Assembly (NCBI RefSeq): GCF_963583255.1
Contig: NC_084808.1
Coordinates: 27,236,300 to 27,300,299, forward strand
Source of the DNA: Pyrus communis
Taxonomy: Eukaryota; Streptophyta; Magnoliopsida; Rosales; Rosaceae
Reading direction: 5' to 3'
Length of the DNA: 64,000 nucleotides
Shown: one piece after another, positions 12,401 to 22,820 of the stretch
Layout of the letters: every line of letters begins with the position of its first letter
Numbering within the stretch: position 1 is the first letter of the stretch
Notes under the pieces: model-generated
What the model saw: the letters and a program-made list of their open reading frames with translations, nothing else
Told to the model about the DNA's origin: nothing
Databases searched by the model: none
Program-made: the position numbers and the translations under genes

Positions 12401-12640
12401 CCCCACTCCCACCCCCAGAAACAGGTCGTTGACGGCGTGGATCAACTCGCCGCCGCCGGACGCGAAAACCAGCAGCGTTTTGGGGTTTAAGATTGTGATT
12501 CTCGAACTGCGTTGCTGGGATTCCAAGGTAGGTCTGATTTTGAGTTTTTTGCCGAGAAACGGGGAGGTGGGTTTTGACTGGTGAGGACGGAGCTTGGCCG
12601 TCCCCACGCTAACTCCGCCGGCTGCGACAGTGGCAGCCAT
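9474..12640 (-). CDS. STN7: Thylakoid serine/threonine kinase STN7, chloroplast, 586 aa
   Basis: STN7 phosphorylates LHCII antenna proteins and drives state transitions in response to the plastoquinone/cytochrome b6f redox state. Ten exons: 12640-12194, 12105-12016, 11884-11762, 11624-11523, 11358-11190, 11084-10991, 10616-10523, 10418-10362, 10279-9866, 9644-9474; every junction has GT/AG and keeps frame. A transit-peptide-like N terminus is followed by [10 protein letters not shown] with Cys83 and Cys88, the lumenal redox pair, then a membrane segment at about 101-125. The kinase domain has GEGAFG (159-164), Lys187, HRDIKPQN (Asp300) and DLG (Asp319) in place of DFG, as in the family. The tail [11 protein letters not shown] and [10 protein letters not shown] matches STN7 rather than STN8. 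Arabidopsis STN7 is 562 aa, so length fits. I chose ATG 12640 because translation from an upstream in-frame ATG at 12715 adds residues unlike the family. Confidence 0.95.
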
Positions 12641-13059
12641 GGCCGGAAAGCGAGGAGGCTTTGGGAATTTGTGTTGGGGAAAATCCAGGTAGCGACAGTC
12701 ACTGGCTCTCTTCAAGCAAGTCCTTCAAATTTACACCACCACTCGCAGAGTCTGATTTTTTTATTTATTTTTTATTTTTTTATTTTTTTGGTGACGGTTA
12801 TTACAGGTATATTTGTGGAGGGAAATGGTTCGAGGGGATTAATGGATTATAATTCAGGAAGAAAGGAGAGATTGACACGTCAACTCATGCACCACAGGGT
12901 TGGAGTGGGCTTGTGGGTATGGGAGAGTGGAACTATTTGGTTGGGCTGGATAATGGGCCTCTACATTCCATGATTGCCAACTAAAAAGGCCAATTTAGTT
13001 TTCTTTAAGAAATGTTTCACATTTCCGAATGCTTAGGTGTGGCATACCTAATCTCAACA

Positions 13060-13215
13060 TGAGACTTTGTTTTTTATTATTAAAATTATTATTATTAAGG
13101 AGTAGAGTGAGAGTTCAAAATTATTACAACAATTTAGGAGAAGTGGGAGTTTCAAACTTGGGACGCATGGGTGAAAACTTAACACCCTATCCACTAGGAT
13201 ATTGGACCAAATGCA
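13060..13215 (-). mobile_element. tRNA-derived SINE-like fragment
   Basis: Read on the minus strand, the piece begins with a tRNA-like segment (CCTAGTGGATAGGGTGTT, resembling a polymerase III A box) and follows with AAGTTTGAAACTCCC (B-box-like). It then runs into AT-rich sequence. Both boxes are degenerate, so the boundaries are estimates. Confidence 0.5.
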
Positions 13216-13582
13216 ATTTCAACATGAGACTTACTTTCATTTCTCGTGTAGGTTAGTAACTGCAAGATATCTCAGGAGAAAAGTGATTTTCACACACCCA
13301 TTATATCGTCACAGATACTCCTTTTTAGTTATGATCACCAAGTTGGATAAATCAAAATGAAATCAACGACCATAACTATATAGGAGCATGTAAGAGGCTA
13401 AAAAAGACATGTCAAAAAATGAGAATAATACTCGTAACTTGCATATTATTCTTGGTAAGTAAACATATCCTCAATGTGGTTATTCATTTTAGTAATATAC
13501 ACTTATACTGTAACACGGAGATACCACATGATCAAATTTGTCCACACAATAATATCTTCCCACAAACCAATATTTGAAGGTG

Positions 13583-13749
13583 AACACTACTTGGCTGCTG
13601 AAAGTTCAATAGCCGCTCATGCTAATATCCAATCACATTTAAAGACGAATCCAATTTATGCTTACAATTTTAATTATTAAAACACGTGCCTAAATGTGAT
13701 TGGGTATCAACATGAATGGTTACTAAACTTTCAGCAGCCGAATAGTGTT
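13583..13749. mobile_element. Short inverted-repeat element (MITE), 167 bp
   Basis: The left arm reads AACACTACTTGGCTGCTGAA. The right arm is its near-perfect inverse (TTCAGCAGCCGAATAGTGTT), and pairing continues inward through a 'CCAATCACATTTA' segment. Flanks TGAAGGTG and TGGAGGTG suggest an 8-9-bp target duplication with one or two differences. No coding capacity. Confidence 0.75.
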
Positions 13750-14707
13750 GGAGGTGGAGTGAATTTATCATCCACTAGGTCGCTGCTCACATTTGCTCGC
13801 ATGACAATGATTAAATGCAAGTATATACACATGGCAACCATCTTCGTTCATGATTTCATTCAATTGCACCGAAGAATGTCTCAACGGTTAACAACCCACG
13901 TGAATTGAAACTCCAAACATTTCTTGCACATATGCCTTCCCTACGCAAGCCTTGTTTGGTCAACTTTATAAGATACTCCTCACAAGGTATCAAAAAATGA
14001 AAACCAATTTGTAATTTTCTGAAAAAAAATGAATAATACAAAACACGTTCATAAACAACAAACCTTTAAAATATCTACTAACTGTAGTGTGCACTGAAAT
14101 AATGAAATGACTGAATGTGCGGTCAAAAGATATAACAGAAACCGACGAAGAATCTTAATATGTTATACGTCGATGCATGCTTAAAAAATCAACCACCAAC
14201 GCTTCATATTTACAGAAAAGAAACATAGTGGGAGGGCAAGATACTTTTCTTTTCAATGATTTTAGTCCCAAAGGTGAAGAGTAGCAATCATATTTGATAC
14301 ACTTCCACTATCTTACTATACTTTTCACTACAAACCAAAAAATATCCAATTCCTTAATCTCCTAATTTTCACTTACTGAAAATACTTTTAAAATAACTGA
14401 TACATTCAAAATGGTTAAAAATCACTTTTAAACGAGATCTATATACGCGCTACGTACGTACGAATACAGACCATCCAGATATTTGACATTTTACCATGCA
14501 CAGAGTCCCTTTTTCCTTGGCCTTTCACCACGTGTCTTCGAACCACCATTTCGGGTAAATCTCCGTTTTAACCGCCGTAAAATAAGATGCCTTAACGGAC
14601 CCAGACAAAAGGAAAACTCTCGCAGTTGATCCTCCATCCCTTCCCGACCAGATGACAGCAGTGATACGTATCCAGTACAGGACGCCTCCGTGAATCGCGA
14701 TGCACCC

Positions 14708-15781
14708 TCAGATATCAGAGAACAGTGACGAGTGACGATGGTCACGATACAGATCATACGGGGCCCACAAGCTATCCAACGGACACGGCTGCTTCGAGTC
14801 CAGCCTCAGCCACGGCTTCCCTTTCCCGCTCCAGTGCAGCAGGCTGACTGGGCCGGAATGGAGGTCCCTACACAGCCCCTCCACGTTGTCACCGCCAAGG
14901 CCATGCTGGTTCCACCTGTGCTCCACCCCCTCCACATCACCCGCGAACACCAGCAGAAACGGCGGCAGCGAACCCAGCTCGTAGATACGACACCGTTTCT
15001 GCACCCGCATCCAGTGCTCCAGCTTCTGCGTGTACTTGCCCTCCCTCCACTTCCACAGATCGATCACCATCACCCCGGTGTTGAAGTAGCACGCGCTCCG
15101 CCCCTTGAACTCCGCCGCGAACCCCGCGTTCGACCAGAATTTCGGGGTGAAATAGTTGGTGAAATTGGCGTGGCAGTACTCCGGCGCCCCCAGCACGCGC
15201 CGCCCGAGGTCGATCCGCCACAGCCTCGCCACGTCGTCGACGACGATGAGGTCGGAGTCGAAGTAGATGATGCGGCGGACGCCCGATGGGAGGAGATCTG
15301 CGAGGTAGATGCGCGCGTAGTTCAGCGGCTGATCAAGGGCGCGGCGGACGGAGTATGAGATCTTGCCCCGGACGAGGTTGGAGTCGAACTGGTAGAGGTG
15401 GAATGTGAGGTAAGGGAAGGTGGAGGTGATGACGTGGTGGAGGTCGGAGGAGCGGCGACTGCGGTGGGAGGCGGCGATGAAGTGGAAGACTATGTTTTCG
15501 GGGCAGGTAGCGTGACGGAGGACGGAGAAGACGCCGGCAACGGAGCCGCGGAGGTAGGTGGTGTCCAATGTCATGGCGATGTGGATGATGGAGGGATCGT
15601 AGTGGGAGTTCTGGTCCAACGAGGACCATACGGTTCGGGGGCATCCTCGTCCGTTGCGGAATGCAGGTGCTTCTCGGAACTTGGGGAGCTCGACGGAGGC
15701 GGAATTCGCCGGAAATTGTACGGCTGCAGCCAGGAAGAGGGCGGCGAGGAGAAGGTGGAGAGGACCATGGCCCGGTGGCAT
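14708..15781 (-). CDS. Galacturonosyltransferase-like (GATL) glycosyltransferase, GT8 family, 357 aa
   Basis: GATL proteins are Golgi GT8 enzymes linked to pectin and xylan synthesis. The protein has an N-terminal hydrophobic segment (residues 8-22), then a GT8 domain with [11 protein letters not shown] (70-80), [13 protein letters not shown] (153-165), the metal-binding DSD (175-177), [12 protein letters not shown] (234-244), [12 protein letters not shown] (288-299) and [11 protein letters not shown] (314-324). The gene is intronless, as usual for GATL. The same frame is open 77 codons further upstream to 16012; I start at 15781 because the hydrophobic anchor follows directly and the upstream residues look like a translated leader. 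The EAPAFRNGR segment suggests the GATL8/9/10 branch, but this is from memory, so no number is given. Confidence 0.92.
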   Translation of the reverse strand: MPPGHGPLHLLLAALFLAAAVQFPANSASVELPKFREAPAFRNGRGCPRTVWSSLDQNSHYDPSIIHIAMTLDTTYLRGSVAGVFSVLRHATCPENIVFHFIAASHRSRRSSDLHHVITSTFPYLTFHLYQFDSNLVRGKISYSVRRALDQPLNYARIYLADLLPSGVRRIIYFDSDLIVVDDVARLWRIDLGRRVLGAPEYCHANFTNYFTPKFWSNAGFAAEFKGRSACYFNTGVMVIDLWKWREGKYTQKLEHWMRVQKRCRIYELGSLPPFLLVFAGDVEGVEHRWNQHGLGGDNVEGLCRDLHSGPVSLLHWSGKGKPWLRLDSKQPCPLDSLWAPYDLYRDHRHSSLFSDI

Positions 15782-15991
15782 GGTCTCGTTGGTGCGGGGA
15801 GTTTTGAGTGGGAATTTCGGAATTAAAGAGTCAAAATTCGAAGGGTAGACTCTGCTTTGCCTTTCGGGATTGGAGGAGGGAGAAGGGATGTTAATGTTAT
15901 CTTGAGTTGGGGGTAATTTGGGTATGTCATGCTGGTGTTGTGGGACCCGGAATGGATTGTGAGCAATCCGCATCCCCGTCAAATCCTCTTT

Positions 15992-16160
15992 GCGAAGATT
16001 TTGGAGATTCATGAATCGTATCCGTTCATCATATATTATATGATTATAAATGATTTTAAATATTTTTATTTAAAATTAACACAAATAATACCTAATAAAA
16101 ACTAACCGTATATATACGATGAACGAATACGATTCACGAATTTTCAACATCCTCACTAGA
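15992..16160. mobile_element. Palindromic AT-rich MITE, family D, upstream of GATL
   Basis: The left arm (GCGAAGATTTTGGAGATTC, then a GAATCGTATCCGTTCATC segment) is matched, inverted, by GATGAACGAATACGATTCACG and GAATTTTCAACATCCTCAC on the right. The centre is ATTTTTATTTAAAATTAA, shared with the copy at 51528-51682. It starts about 210 bp before the GATL start, within the likely promoter or leader. Confidence 0.75.
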
Positions 16161-16954
16161 AGAATCAAAGGATCTTGTTTGGATTGTGAGATATGCAGCT
16201 AGGGGAAGGGACCGAGGGAGGGCCAAAGGCAACGCCAGGCTGGAAAGAATGCGACCTTTTGTTTTTGAGAACTAGACGCGACCTCAGGGCCTTTGAGAAA
16301 AAGGATCTCTATTTTTTTTTTTAAATAGAGATTCGGAGGAACTTATTCTATATTAAATTTTAACGATATGAACTGTTTATTGAAAATGTGTAGGAATAAT
16401 GGGGTGTAGCCATCTTGTGGTTGTGGTGGTGGTGCTTTCATCGGCGACATCCTATGTGCAGATGAAAATGTAAAATCTAAATGTAAAAATATTGATGTAC
16501 TAAAAAAAAAAAATGTATGACATGTGCGTATTTTGAGAGTGTTTTTATAGCCCAAGAGCTTTTTATTTTTTATTTTTTTCCAATTACAATCAAAAGCAGT
16601 TTTTATTGTTAAAACCACATTTGAGTTTTAACCTTAGAATAATATACTAATAAAACTTGAAGAGATTGAATGAATGAATGAATGTGCATTGATCCCATCC
16701 TAATTTTTTGTGGGGAAGGTAAAATGTTTTTAAATGCTTTTGGAATCCGAACGAGCTACTTAGACGTTATCCATTAATTAAGGGGACCGATTGGTGAGAT
16801 TTTTAACGTGTTGGAAACACGGTTCGGTATACCACGTGTCATAATATAAATGGTTGTATACCTGAAAAAAAATTGTAACCCATTATATTATGGTACTTGG
16901 TGTACATGGCCGTGCTTTAGGCACACTTGATATTTCTCAATCGATAGATATGAG
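16161..16954. other. Intergenic, AT-rich, no gene seen
   Basis: It holds an AT-rich stretch with poly-A/T runs, a short GAAT tandem repeat near 16667-16683 and non-coding sequence. An ORF at 16343-16618 on the minus strand has low-complexity composition and no domain. Confidence 0.4.
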
Positions 16955-18098
16955 CATTGGCGAAGTCAAGAATTGTCAGGAAGAAGGGCAAATATTTTTT
17001 GTTTTTTCAAACAAACGATATTATCTACACTAAAGGGGTAGGGAAATGGGCTAAGCCTAATAATGGGCTAGCAATAATGTGGTTCAAATTTGACTTTAGT
17101 GAGAATCAAACCTAAGTCCTCTCACTTACAAGTGAGGAGAAATATCACTAGACCATATGGCTAAGTGGCGGGTTAGGGCGAACTTAAAAGAGTGCAAGGT
17201 TAAAAAATATATTAGCTAATATTTCATCCAACTCAGTGTTATCACTTTGTTGGGAACTACCCGGAATAGTCGAAGATGACTACCTGAAATATTTGAAGGA
17301 TGACCACTTCGAATATTTGGAGGAGGGTTTAAGCCTTTTTTTCTTATAATATCATTTCATTATGTAATTGTATACTATGGCAAAAAAAAAAAGTCTTCGA
17401 TTCTTAATCAATACTAATATCATGTAAATTATTCATTAAACAAAATTCAATTCAATTAATCAATACCAATGAGAATAATCAAGAATTCAATTTTTACTTT
17501 AAATAACAAGTTTATTCATCAATAATTATAAGATTTCATATTCATATTCAATAATTAATAACCATATTGATTAATTACTGTATGATTCTATGTCAAATAA
17601 ACAAAATTTCAAATTAAATAAGCAATTAGGGTTAAGGCTAACATAAATTTGGAAATTAAAAACTTCATCTAAGAGAAAAGGGGCCAAGAATGGCAGCTGG
17701 AGGCTAGCTGCTTACGGCTTGGATGGCTTAAAAGCTTGAAGTTGAAGCCATAATGTTTGGTAGCAGGGGAATGAAGGGCCCAATAGGATCGGTTCTGCTG
17801 CCATCTGATTAATTTTATTTTTCAATTCTATACCTAAACGATGTCGTTGCATTAAAGGAAAATTTTTAACTAGGACTAAAGGGTGTCGTTTGGCCTGGCT
17901 TTTGAAAAAAATATAAAACCAAATGCAGCGAAGTTGCGCACCAGCAACAAACCCAAATCCAGATGAACACAGACGGAACCACCGCACCAACAGGCACTTT
18001 TGATGGGACTAGAAGGGCAAAACCATCGTTCCTAAACTTGTTTTCCGGCGAGGGGAGTGGTGACCACCACTCTTCGTTCTCACGTGGCTTCGCCACTG
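16955..18098. mobile_element. Non-autonomous hAT-type transposon with perfect 8-bp target duplication
   Basis: The element starts CATTGGCGAAGTCAAG and ends, inverted, CAGTGGCGAAGCCACG. Both sides carry GATATGAG (16947-16954 and 18099-18106), an exact 8-bp target duplication, the hAT signature. The 1144-bp body has no transposase frame that I can read, so it depends on an enzyme encoded elsewhere. A SINE lies inside it at 17017-17168. Confidence 0.88.
17017..17168 (-). mobile_element. tRNA-derived SINE inside the hAT element
   Basis: On the minus strand it starts GCCACTTAGCCATATGGTC (A-box-like), has GGTTTGATTCTCA (B-box-like), and ends with a TAGATAATATCG tail. The same tail and body occur on the plus strand at 18377-18499 and 61929-62037. 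Because it lies wholly between the hAT ends, it most likely inserted after the hAT element formed. Confidence 0.75.
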
Positions 18099-18376
18099 GA
18101 TATGAGTGCAAGAGAATTTTTTAATGTGTCGGCGACATAGTTTGGTACGGCAAGGTAGTTATACAATTGGTTGAAATTTTTTTAAATTTCCACTCAATTG
18201 TATTATTACACATGTGCCAAATTACCCATTTTAAGATCCATGAGTGATCCATCATCCATCCAAGGCTTCCATTGTCCATATGAGTTCAATCGATGTGAAG
18301 TATATACAGAGATAACAAGTATTGTTACATGAGCCATTTAATATTACAATCTAGTAATATATCTCTTTATTTGTGA

Positions 18377-18499
18377 GTGAGAGGTCTTAGATTCGATTTT
18401 CGCTAAAGGTAAATTTGAACCACATTATTGTCAGCACATTATGAAATTTAGCGCACTCCCTCCTTTTTGTATAGATAATATCGTACGTTAAAAAAACAA
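18377..18499 (+). mobile_element. SINE fragment, 5' truncated
   Basis: It shares GATTCGATTTTCGC, the AACCACATTATTGTC segment and the TAGATAATATCG tail with the SINE at 17017-17168, here on the plus strand. The tRNA-like head is mostly missing. It ends in an A-rich stretch. Confidence 0.7.
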
Positions 18500-19084
18500 A
18501 AGTTATATGCTCATATGACATTTTTAAAAATTTTTGAACAAGTGAGATGATAAAAGTACCATGCATGTCAACTTTAAGAAATCAATGTCAATGGCGACGT
18601 TATTTAACATGTTAATGCCAACAGTTGCAATGCATTACACCAATGAAACCCATCACCCCCAATAATTTAAAAAATAATCGAATTGCAAAAGCAAAAATAA
18701 TCATACGAACCCACAGCCAAAACAAAAACACAAAATTCTTATTTGAATAAACTTGTCACATTCGTGCACGAGTACTAACATAAATATGACAACAAACAAA
18801 CAAATTGACATATTGACACCTAACATTCACGATTTAATCAAGCCACCCATTGTCTAAATTAGACTTCCCTTAGTTTTTTGAGGCCATCTTAATCTCAAAC
18901 TGGAAAAAAAGAGAGGTCCAATGAGATATCACACTTTTCTTGCTTTGCTACCTCCTCAACTTCTATGTTATTATTAAATTTGAGCAAGTGAACAAACTTA
19001 ATCAAAGGATAATCATATGAAAGAAACAAATCAGAGTGGTTAAAAGTAGTTTGGAAAATGTAGTAAAATTAGTTTTTCTATAAG

Positions 19085-19450
19085 GCTTTTAAATCAAAAT
19101 GGTCATTGAGATTGACGTAACATCTCACTTTAGTCCCTGAAATTTGAAATCAATAAAAGTGGTCCTTAAATTTGTCTATCATCAATCATTTTGGTTATTT
19201 TGTAAAAAAAATCTTCATTAGATAATGATAAAATGGTAAAAATACACTCAATTTTTGTCAAATCATTTTGGCACATTTTTTTATTTAATTGAGGGTATTT
19301 TTGTCACTTTGGTGCATATTTAACATAATTTTGTACAGAATTACCAAAATGATTGATGGTAGACAAACTTAGAGACACTCCTATCAATTTCAAATCTCAA
19401 AGACAAAAATAAGAAGTTATGTCAATTTCATTGACCATTTTGGCTAAAAA
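19085..19450. mobile_element. Palindromic ~365-bp element, family C, copy 1
   Basis: The outer arms are a degenerate AGCCAAAATGGTC...GAGATT segment and its inverse ending CCATTTTGGCTAAAAA. The inner arms contain CATCAATCATTTTGG and its inverse. The centre has the direct phrase GAGGGTATTTTTGTCA. The same order of segments recurs at 37185-37541 and 45934-46298. No coding frame. Confidence 0.8.
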
Positions 19451-19805
19451 ATATTTTAATAATTTTATCGATTTGTTATTAGTTATTACCATTAAAGTTC
19501 ACACTCCCACCTAAAAGGTTAAAACCAACGATCGGAAAAACAGCGACGGAGTCATTTTCCTCCTCTTTTTCTGTATCTTCTTCCTCTTGGAGCATTTTTC
19601 TCAAGATTTTAAAACTACCTCTCTCTGTACGTAGTTGATTCTGGAAAAATTGGAAATTTGAGTGCTTGCTCTGAGTGGACCTCACCTCTATTTCTATATG
19701 AAAATAATACGTTAAGAAACACTGAAATCGCTCAAATGAGTCCAATTTCATTTTCTCAGTTCTCATCCGATTTAGTAAATACGTCATAAATTTACATATC
19801 GATAT

Positions 19806-20371
19806 TTCCCAAGGTTTTAAAAAACGTTAGGCGCTAGTCGGGCGATGGGTTAGCGCCTAGCGCCTAGGCGGATTTAAGTAAATTTCTTGTATATCTTGTA
19901 AATAAGTGCATATTTACACTTACAAAAAATTATTTGTGTATGAAATCCATGTATAAGATAATAAAAGAATGATAAAATGCAAAAAGAATCTCCAACAAGT
20001 CCAAAATTTAAAAGCACATTAAGCATATATGCTATATAACCATAGTGAAGAGTATTGTAGGATGACACATGTACAACAAGTTCACAATTTAAAACAACAT
20101 AAAATGGAAAATAGGAGGAAAACAAGGAAATTTAGTAATATAAGCTACTTATCTTTAGCATCTTGGAATTTAAGCTAATACACAACACACCTATTCTATA
20201 AAATTAACAAAATTTCAAGGTATAATTAGAACTTAGACTTTAAACAAATTTCACCAAAAAAAAAAAAAAAAAAACCACCCAGCCGCCTAGCACCGCCTAG
20301 GGCTGCCTATCCCTCCTAGAGGCACCCCGATTTTTCTAGCCGTTTTGTACAAAATCTCCTCGGTTCCAAGG
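19806..20371. mobile_element. Inverted-repeat element with GCGCCTAGGCGG-type termini
   Basis: The left part contains AGCGCCTAGCGCCTAGGCGG and the right part the inverted, degenerate form (GCCGCCTAGCACCGCCTAG). The flanks TCCCAAGG and TTCCAAGG may be an 8-bp target duplication with one difference. The middle is AT-rich and includes a poly-A run. The Cassandra LTR begins immediately at the right border, so the two insertions abut. Class is uncertain. Confidence 0.6.
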
Positions 20372-20915
20372 TGTCACATCCCGGCCCGGGGCCGGGGCGA
20401 ATCACTTCCCGGGCCCGCTCCACCACCGTAGCACGATATTGTCCGCTTTGGGCTTACCATTCCCTCACGGTTTTGTTTTTGGGAACTCACGAGCAACTTC
20501 CCAGTGGGTCACCCATCATGGGATTGCTCTAGCCCCTTTCTCACTTAACTTCGGAGTTCATACGGAACCCGAAGCCAGTGAGCTCCCAAAAGGCCTGGTG
20601 CTAGGTAAGGATGGGAATATACATATAAGGATCACTCCCCTGGGCGATGTGGGATGTCACAATCCACCCCCCTCAGGGCTCCGACGTCCTCGTCGGCACA
20701 CCACGGCTAGGGTTAGGCTCTGATACCAAATTGTCACATCCCGGCCCGGGGGGCACCACTTCCCGGGCCCGCTCCACCACCGTAGCACGATATTGTCCGC
20801 TTTGGGCCCCAACCACGCCCTCACGGTTTTGTTTTTGGGAACTCACGAGCAACTTCCCAGTGGGTCACCCATCATGGGATTGCTCTAGCCCCCTTCTCAC
20901 TTAACTTCGGAGTTC
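20372..20915 (-). mobile_element. Cassandra-type TRIM retrotransposon with 5S rRNA-like LTRs, 5'-truncated
   Basis: The complete downstream LTR is 20372-20661 (TGTGACATCC...GATGTGACA on the minus strand). The internal part is only about 70 bp. It has a primer-binding site TGGTATCAGAGCC at 20728-20716, complementary to methionine tRNA, and a purine tract GAGGGGGGTGGAT before the downstream LTR. The upstream LTR (20732-20915) breaks off within its 5S-like segment. This layout, with no protein-coding capacity, is that of Cassandra TRIMs, whose LTRs carry 5S-RNA-derived sequence. Confidence 0.92.
20481..20559 (-). other. 5S rRNA-derived segment in the Cassandra LTR
   Basis: On the minus strand it reads GAACTCCGAAGTTAAGTGAG (as in plant 5S rRNA, which has AAGTTAAGCGTGC) and later GATGGGTGACCCACTGGGAAG, close to the 5S internal control region (GGATGGGTGACCTCCTGGGAAG). 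A second copy is in the partial LTR at 20833-20915. It is not an intact 5S gene: the outer parts of 5S are not preserved. Confidence 0.88.
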
Positions 20916-20916
20916 G

Positions 20917-21055
20917 CAATGGGGTCATGGCATGGCATGTATTCCTTTACATGCAATGGGATTGCTCTAGCTACCTTATTAATGAAATAATTAAACTGAT
21001 CAGTATACTTAATAATACAGCCAATGGGGTCATGGCATGGCATGTATTCCTTTAC
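20917..21055. repeat. Exact 34-bp direct repeat at the truncation point of the TRIM
   Basis: Positions 20917-20950 and 21022-21055 are identical (starting CAATGGGGTCATGGCATGG). The 71 bp between contain ATGGGATTGCTCTAGC, which also occurs in the adjacent LTR. The arrangement looks like filler DNA made during break repair. Confidence 0.9.
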
Positions 21056-22820
21056 TTCAGGTAGCTGAATATATATGTCACATTTATTATCCGAATTTAT
21101 TCATGCCTTTTAAAATCAATAATTATACTGGAAAAAAATTAATTTCAACATTGGAACTTTGCGTTCATATTACGAGCACTGTTAGCATGAGGCACTGTAG
21201 TGATAATGCACTCGTGCCGTGTTTAAGTTGTTTTAAAAAGTACGAGGTTGATCAGAATCAGAAAAAATCTGAAAATTTTTCAATGCATCAACGAGTGATG
21301 CTATCTCCGTTCTTATGGTTTACAATTTTACATGTGATTCCTTCTTAGTTTTAATATGAATTAATTTCGTCAACTAAAGGAACGAAGTACTTAGCCATCA
21401 GCCAAACAAGGCCTTGCTCATTTATTAGCAAAGGGATGGTGGCTTGTTGCATTGCGTGGTCTTAGTTGCCAAACAATGCTTGGTTACTTAAAGATAAGTT
21501 GGAACACTTACTCAAAAGTTTTGTGTTTAAATTATAGAATTTTGTGCTTACGATCAGAACCGTTCACATTATAAATCATTTTGTAAAGATTATCTCTGCA
21601 AAAAATTAATTAAAACCAAAATCATTTAGTCAATCTATTGTAGCAAATACATAAACGATTCATAATGTTTATAACAATTTCGTTTCATTTGTTCATGATT
21701 GCCAGCCCAATAAACGCACTGTCTCCTATGGACATGGATCCTCCCCGGATCCAATTGTCCTAATCCTAGGGATCCATCAATCCGGATTGTTGAAATTTGA
21801 TCCAACAGCTACAAACAGGGATCCGCTTTAAAAGTTATAATAACTTTAACCGTTAGATCAAATTTTAACGGTTTGTATTAATAGATCCCTAGGATTAGAT
21901 CCGGAGAGAATCCATGTCCATCTCCTATTGACAATGCAGACGTAAGCAACAAAGCCAAGATTCAGTTTCTGGTTTGGGACCCCATCTCTTTCTCTCATTT
22001 TTTTTTTTCTTCATATATTTATTCTTCAAACTCTTGTTTATTTATGTTATTTAATTTATTGTTTATTTATTCATTTCAAATTTTACAAATAAATACAAGT
22101 GTAGATGCAATGAAAATAAATGTATCTTTTAGTGGTTAAAAATTTTAAATAGACAGTAAGTGCAACATTAATCGTTTGCAAATTTTTTACGCCCAATAAA
22201 TTACCTTTTCATTTCATTCTGTCATCTAAGTTTGTCTTAATTTCAAAATGAGTTATGAAGTTAATTAGTCTATGGACTTGACAAAATGCATATATAATTG
22301 AAACTCAAAGTTGAGAGAAAATGTGGTGACCCATTTTAAAATTGAAATGAAGAAAACTAAAATTGACCAACTTGCTTCCCAATTTATGGACACCCACTAT
22401 GTCCCTAACTAATATTTTGAATTCTGTTTCACCAAAACATCCGTATCTTGTTACTTATAATATCAATCACATTCATACGTGACGTCAGGACATAATATAA
22501 CTGCTAATTTGCATGATTTTGTCAAATTTCCATCTACTCTACCTGACTGTGTTCCTATATTCCGGATTTAACTCCTCTAATCATTCTAATTTTATATTAT
22601 TTTTGTATTAATTCCGTTATTTACCAACCCACCCACTCCCTCACTCGACTTACCAACTCCACCCCCTCAAGTCCAAATCTGACCACCACCTTACTTTCCC
22701 TCCCCGCTAATCTCGCCGCCCTTATTCTCCGCCTTTTCTCTTTTTTACCCTCCAAATTTCTCCCCTCAATCCGGCATCGTGCCCTAACACTCCTTCCCCG
22801 CTCCTTCCAAAACCAAAAAC
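21056..22820. other. Intergenic upstream of the receptor-like protein gene
   Basis: It holds a partial copy (21474-21705) of the palindromic element found whole at 43513-43956, the family B MITE at 21730-21919, then AT-rich sequence. The CT-rich stretch at about 22620-22820 is probably the 5' leader of the receptor-like protein gene. Minus-strand arginine-rich frames here are just the complement of that CT-rich leader. Confidence 0.45.
21730..21919. mobile_element. Palindromic MITE, family B, copy 2
   Basis: The ends are GGACATGGATCCTCCCCGG and its inverse, enclosing an AAATTTGATCCAAC centre like that of the copy at 3518-3696. Flanks GTCTCCTAT (21721-21729) and ATCTCCTAT (21920-21928) are a 9-bp target duplication with one difference. 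Non-coding. Confidence 0.8.

Larger units (their letters stand above)
12641..14707. other. Intergenic between STN7 and the GATL gene
   Basis: The STN7 promoter and leader would lie at about 12641-12900. The middle holds a tRNA-derived SINE-like piece (13060-13215) and a short inverted-repeat element (13583-13749). The 3' flank of the GATL gene follows. No gene was seen. Confidence 0.5.

Noticed and set aside
14732..15826. Long plus-strand frames opposite the GATL gene
   Set aside because: They are shadows of the GC-rich GATL coding strand, with Arg/Glu/Val-rich composition and no domain.
20481..20559. Functional 5S rRNA gene
   Set aside because: Only the central part of 5S is present and it lies inside an LTR.
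20439..20904. Plus-strand frames of 94 and 85 codons
   Set aside because: They lie wholly within the Cassandra element LTRs.
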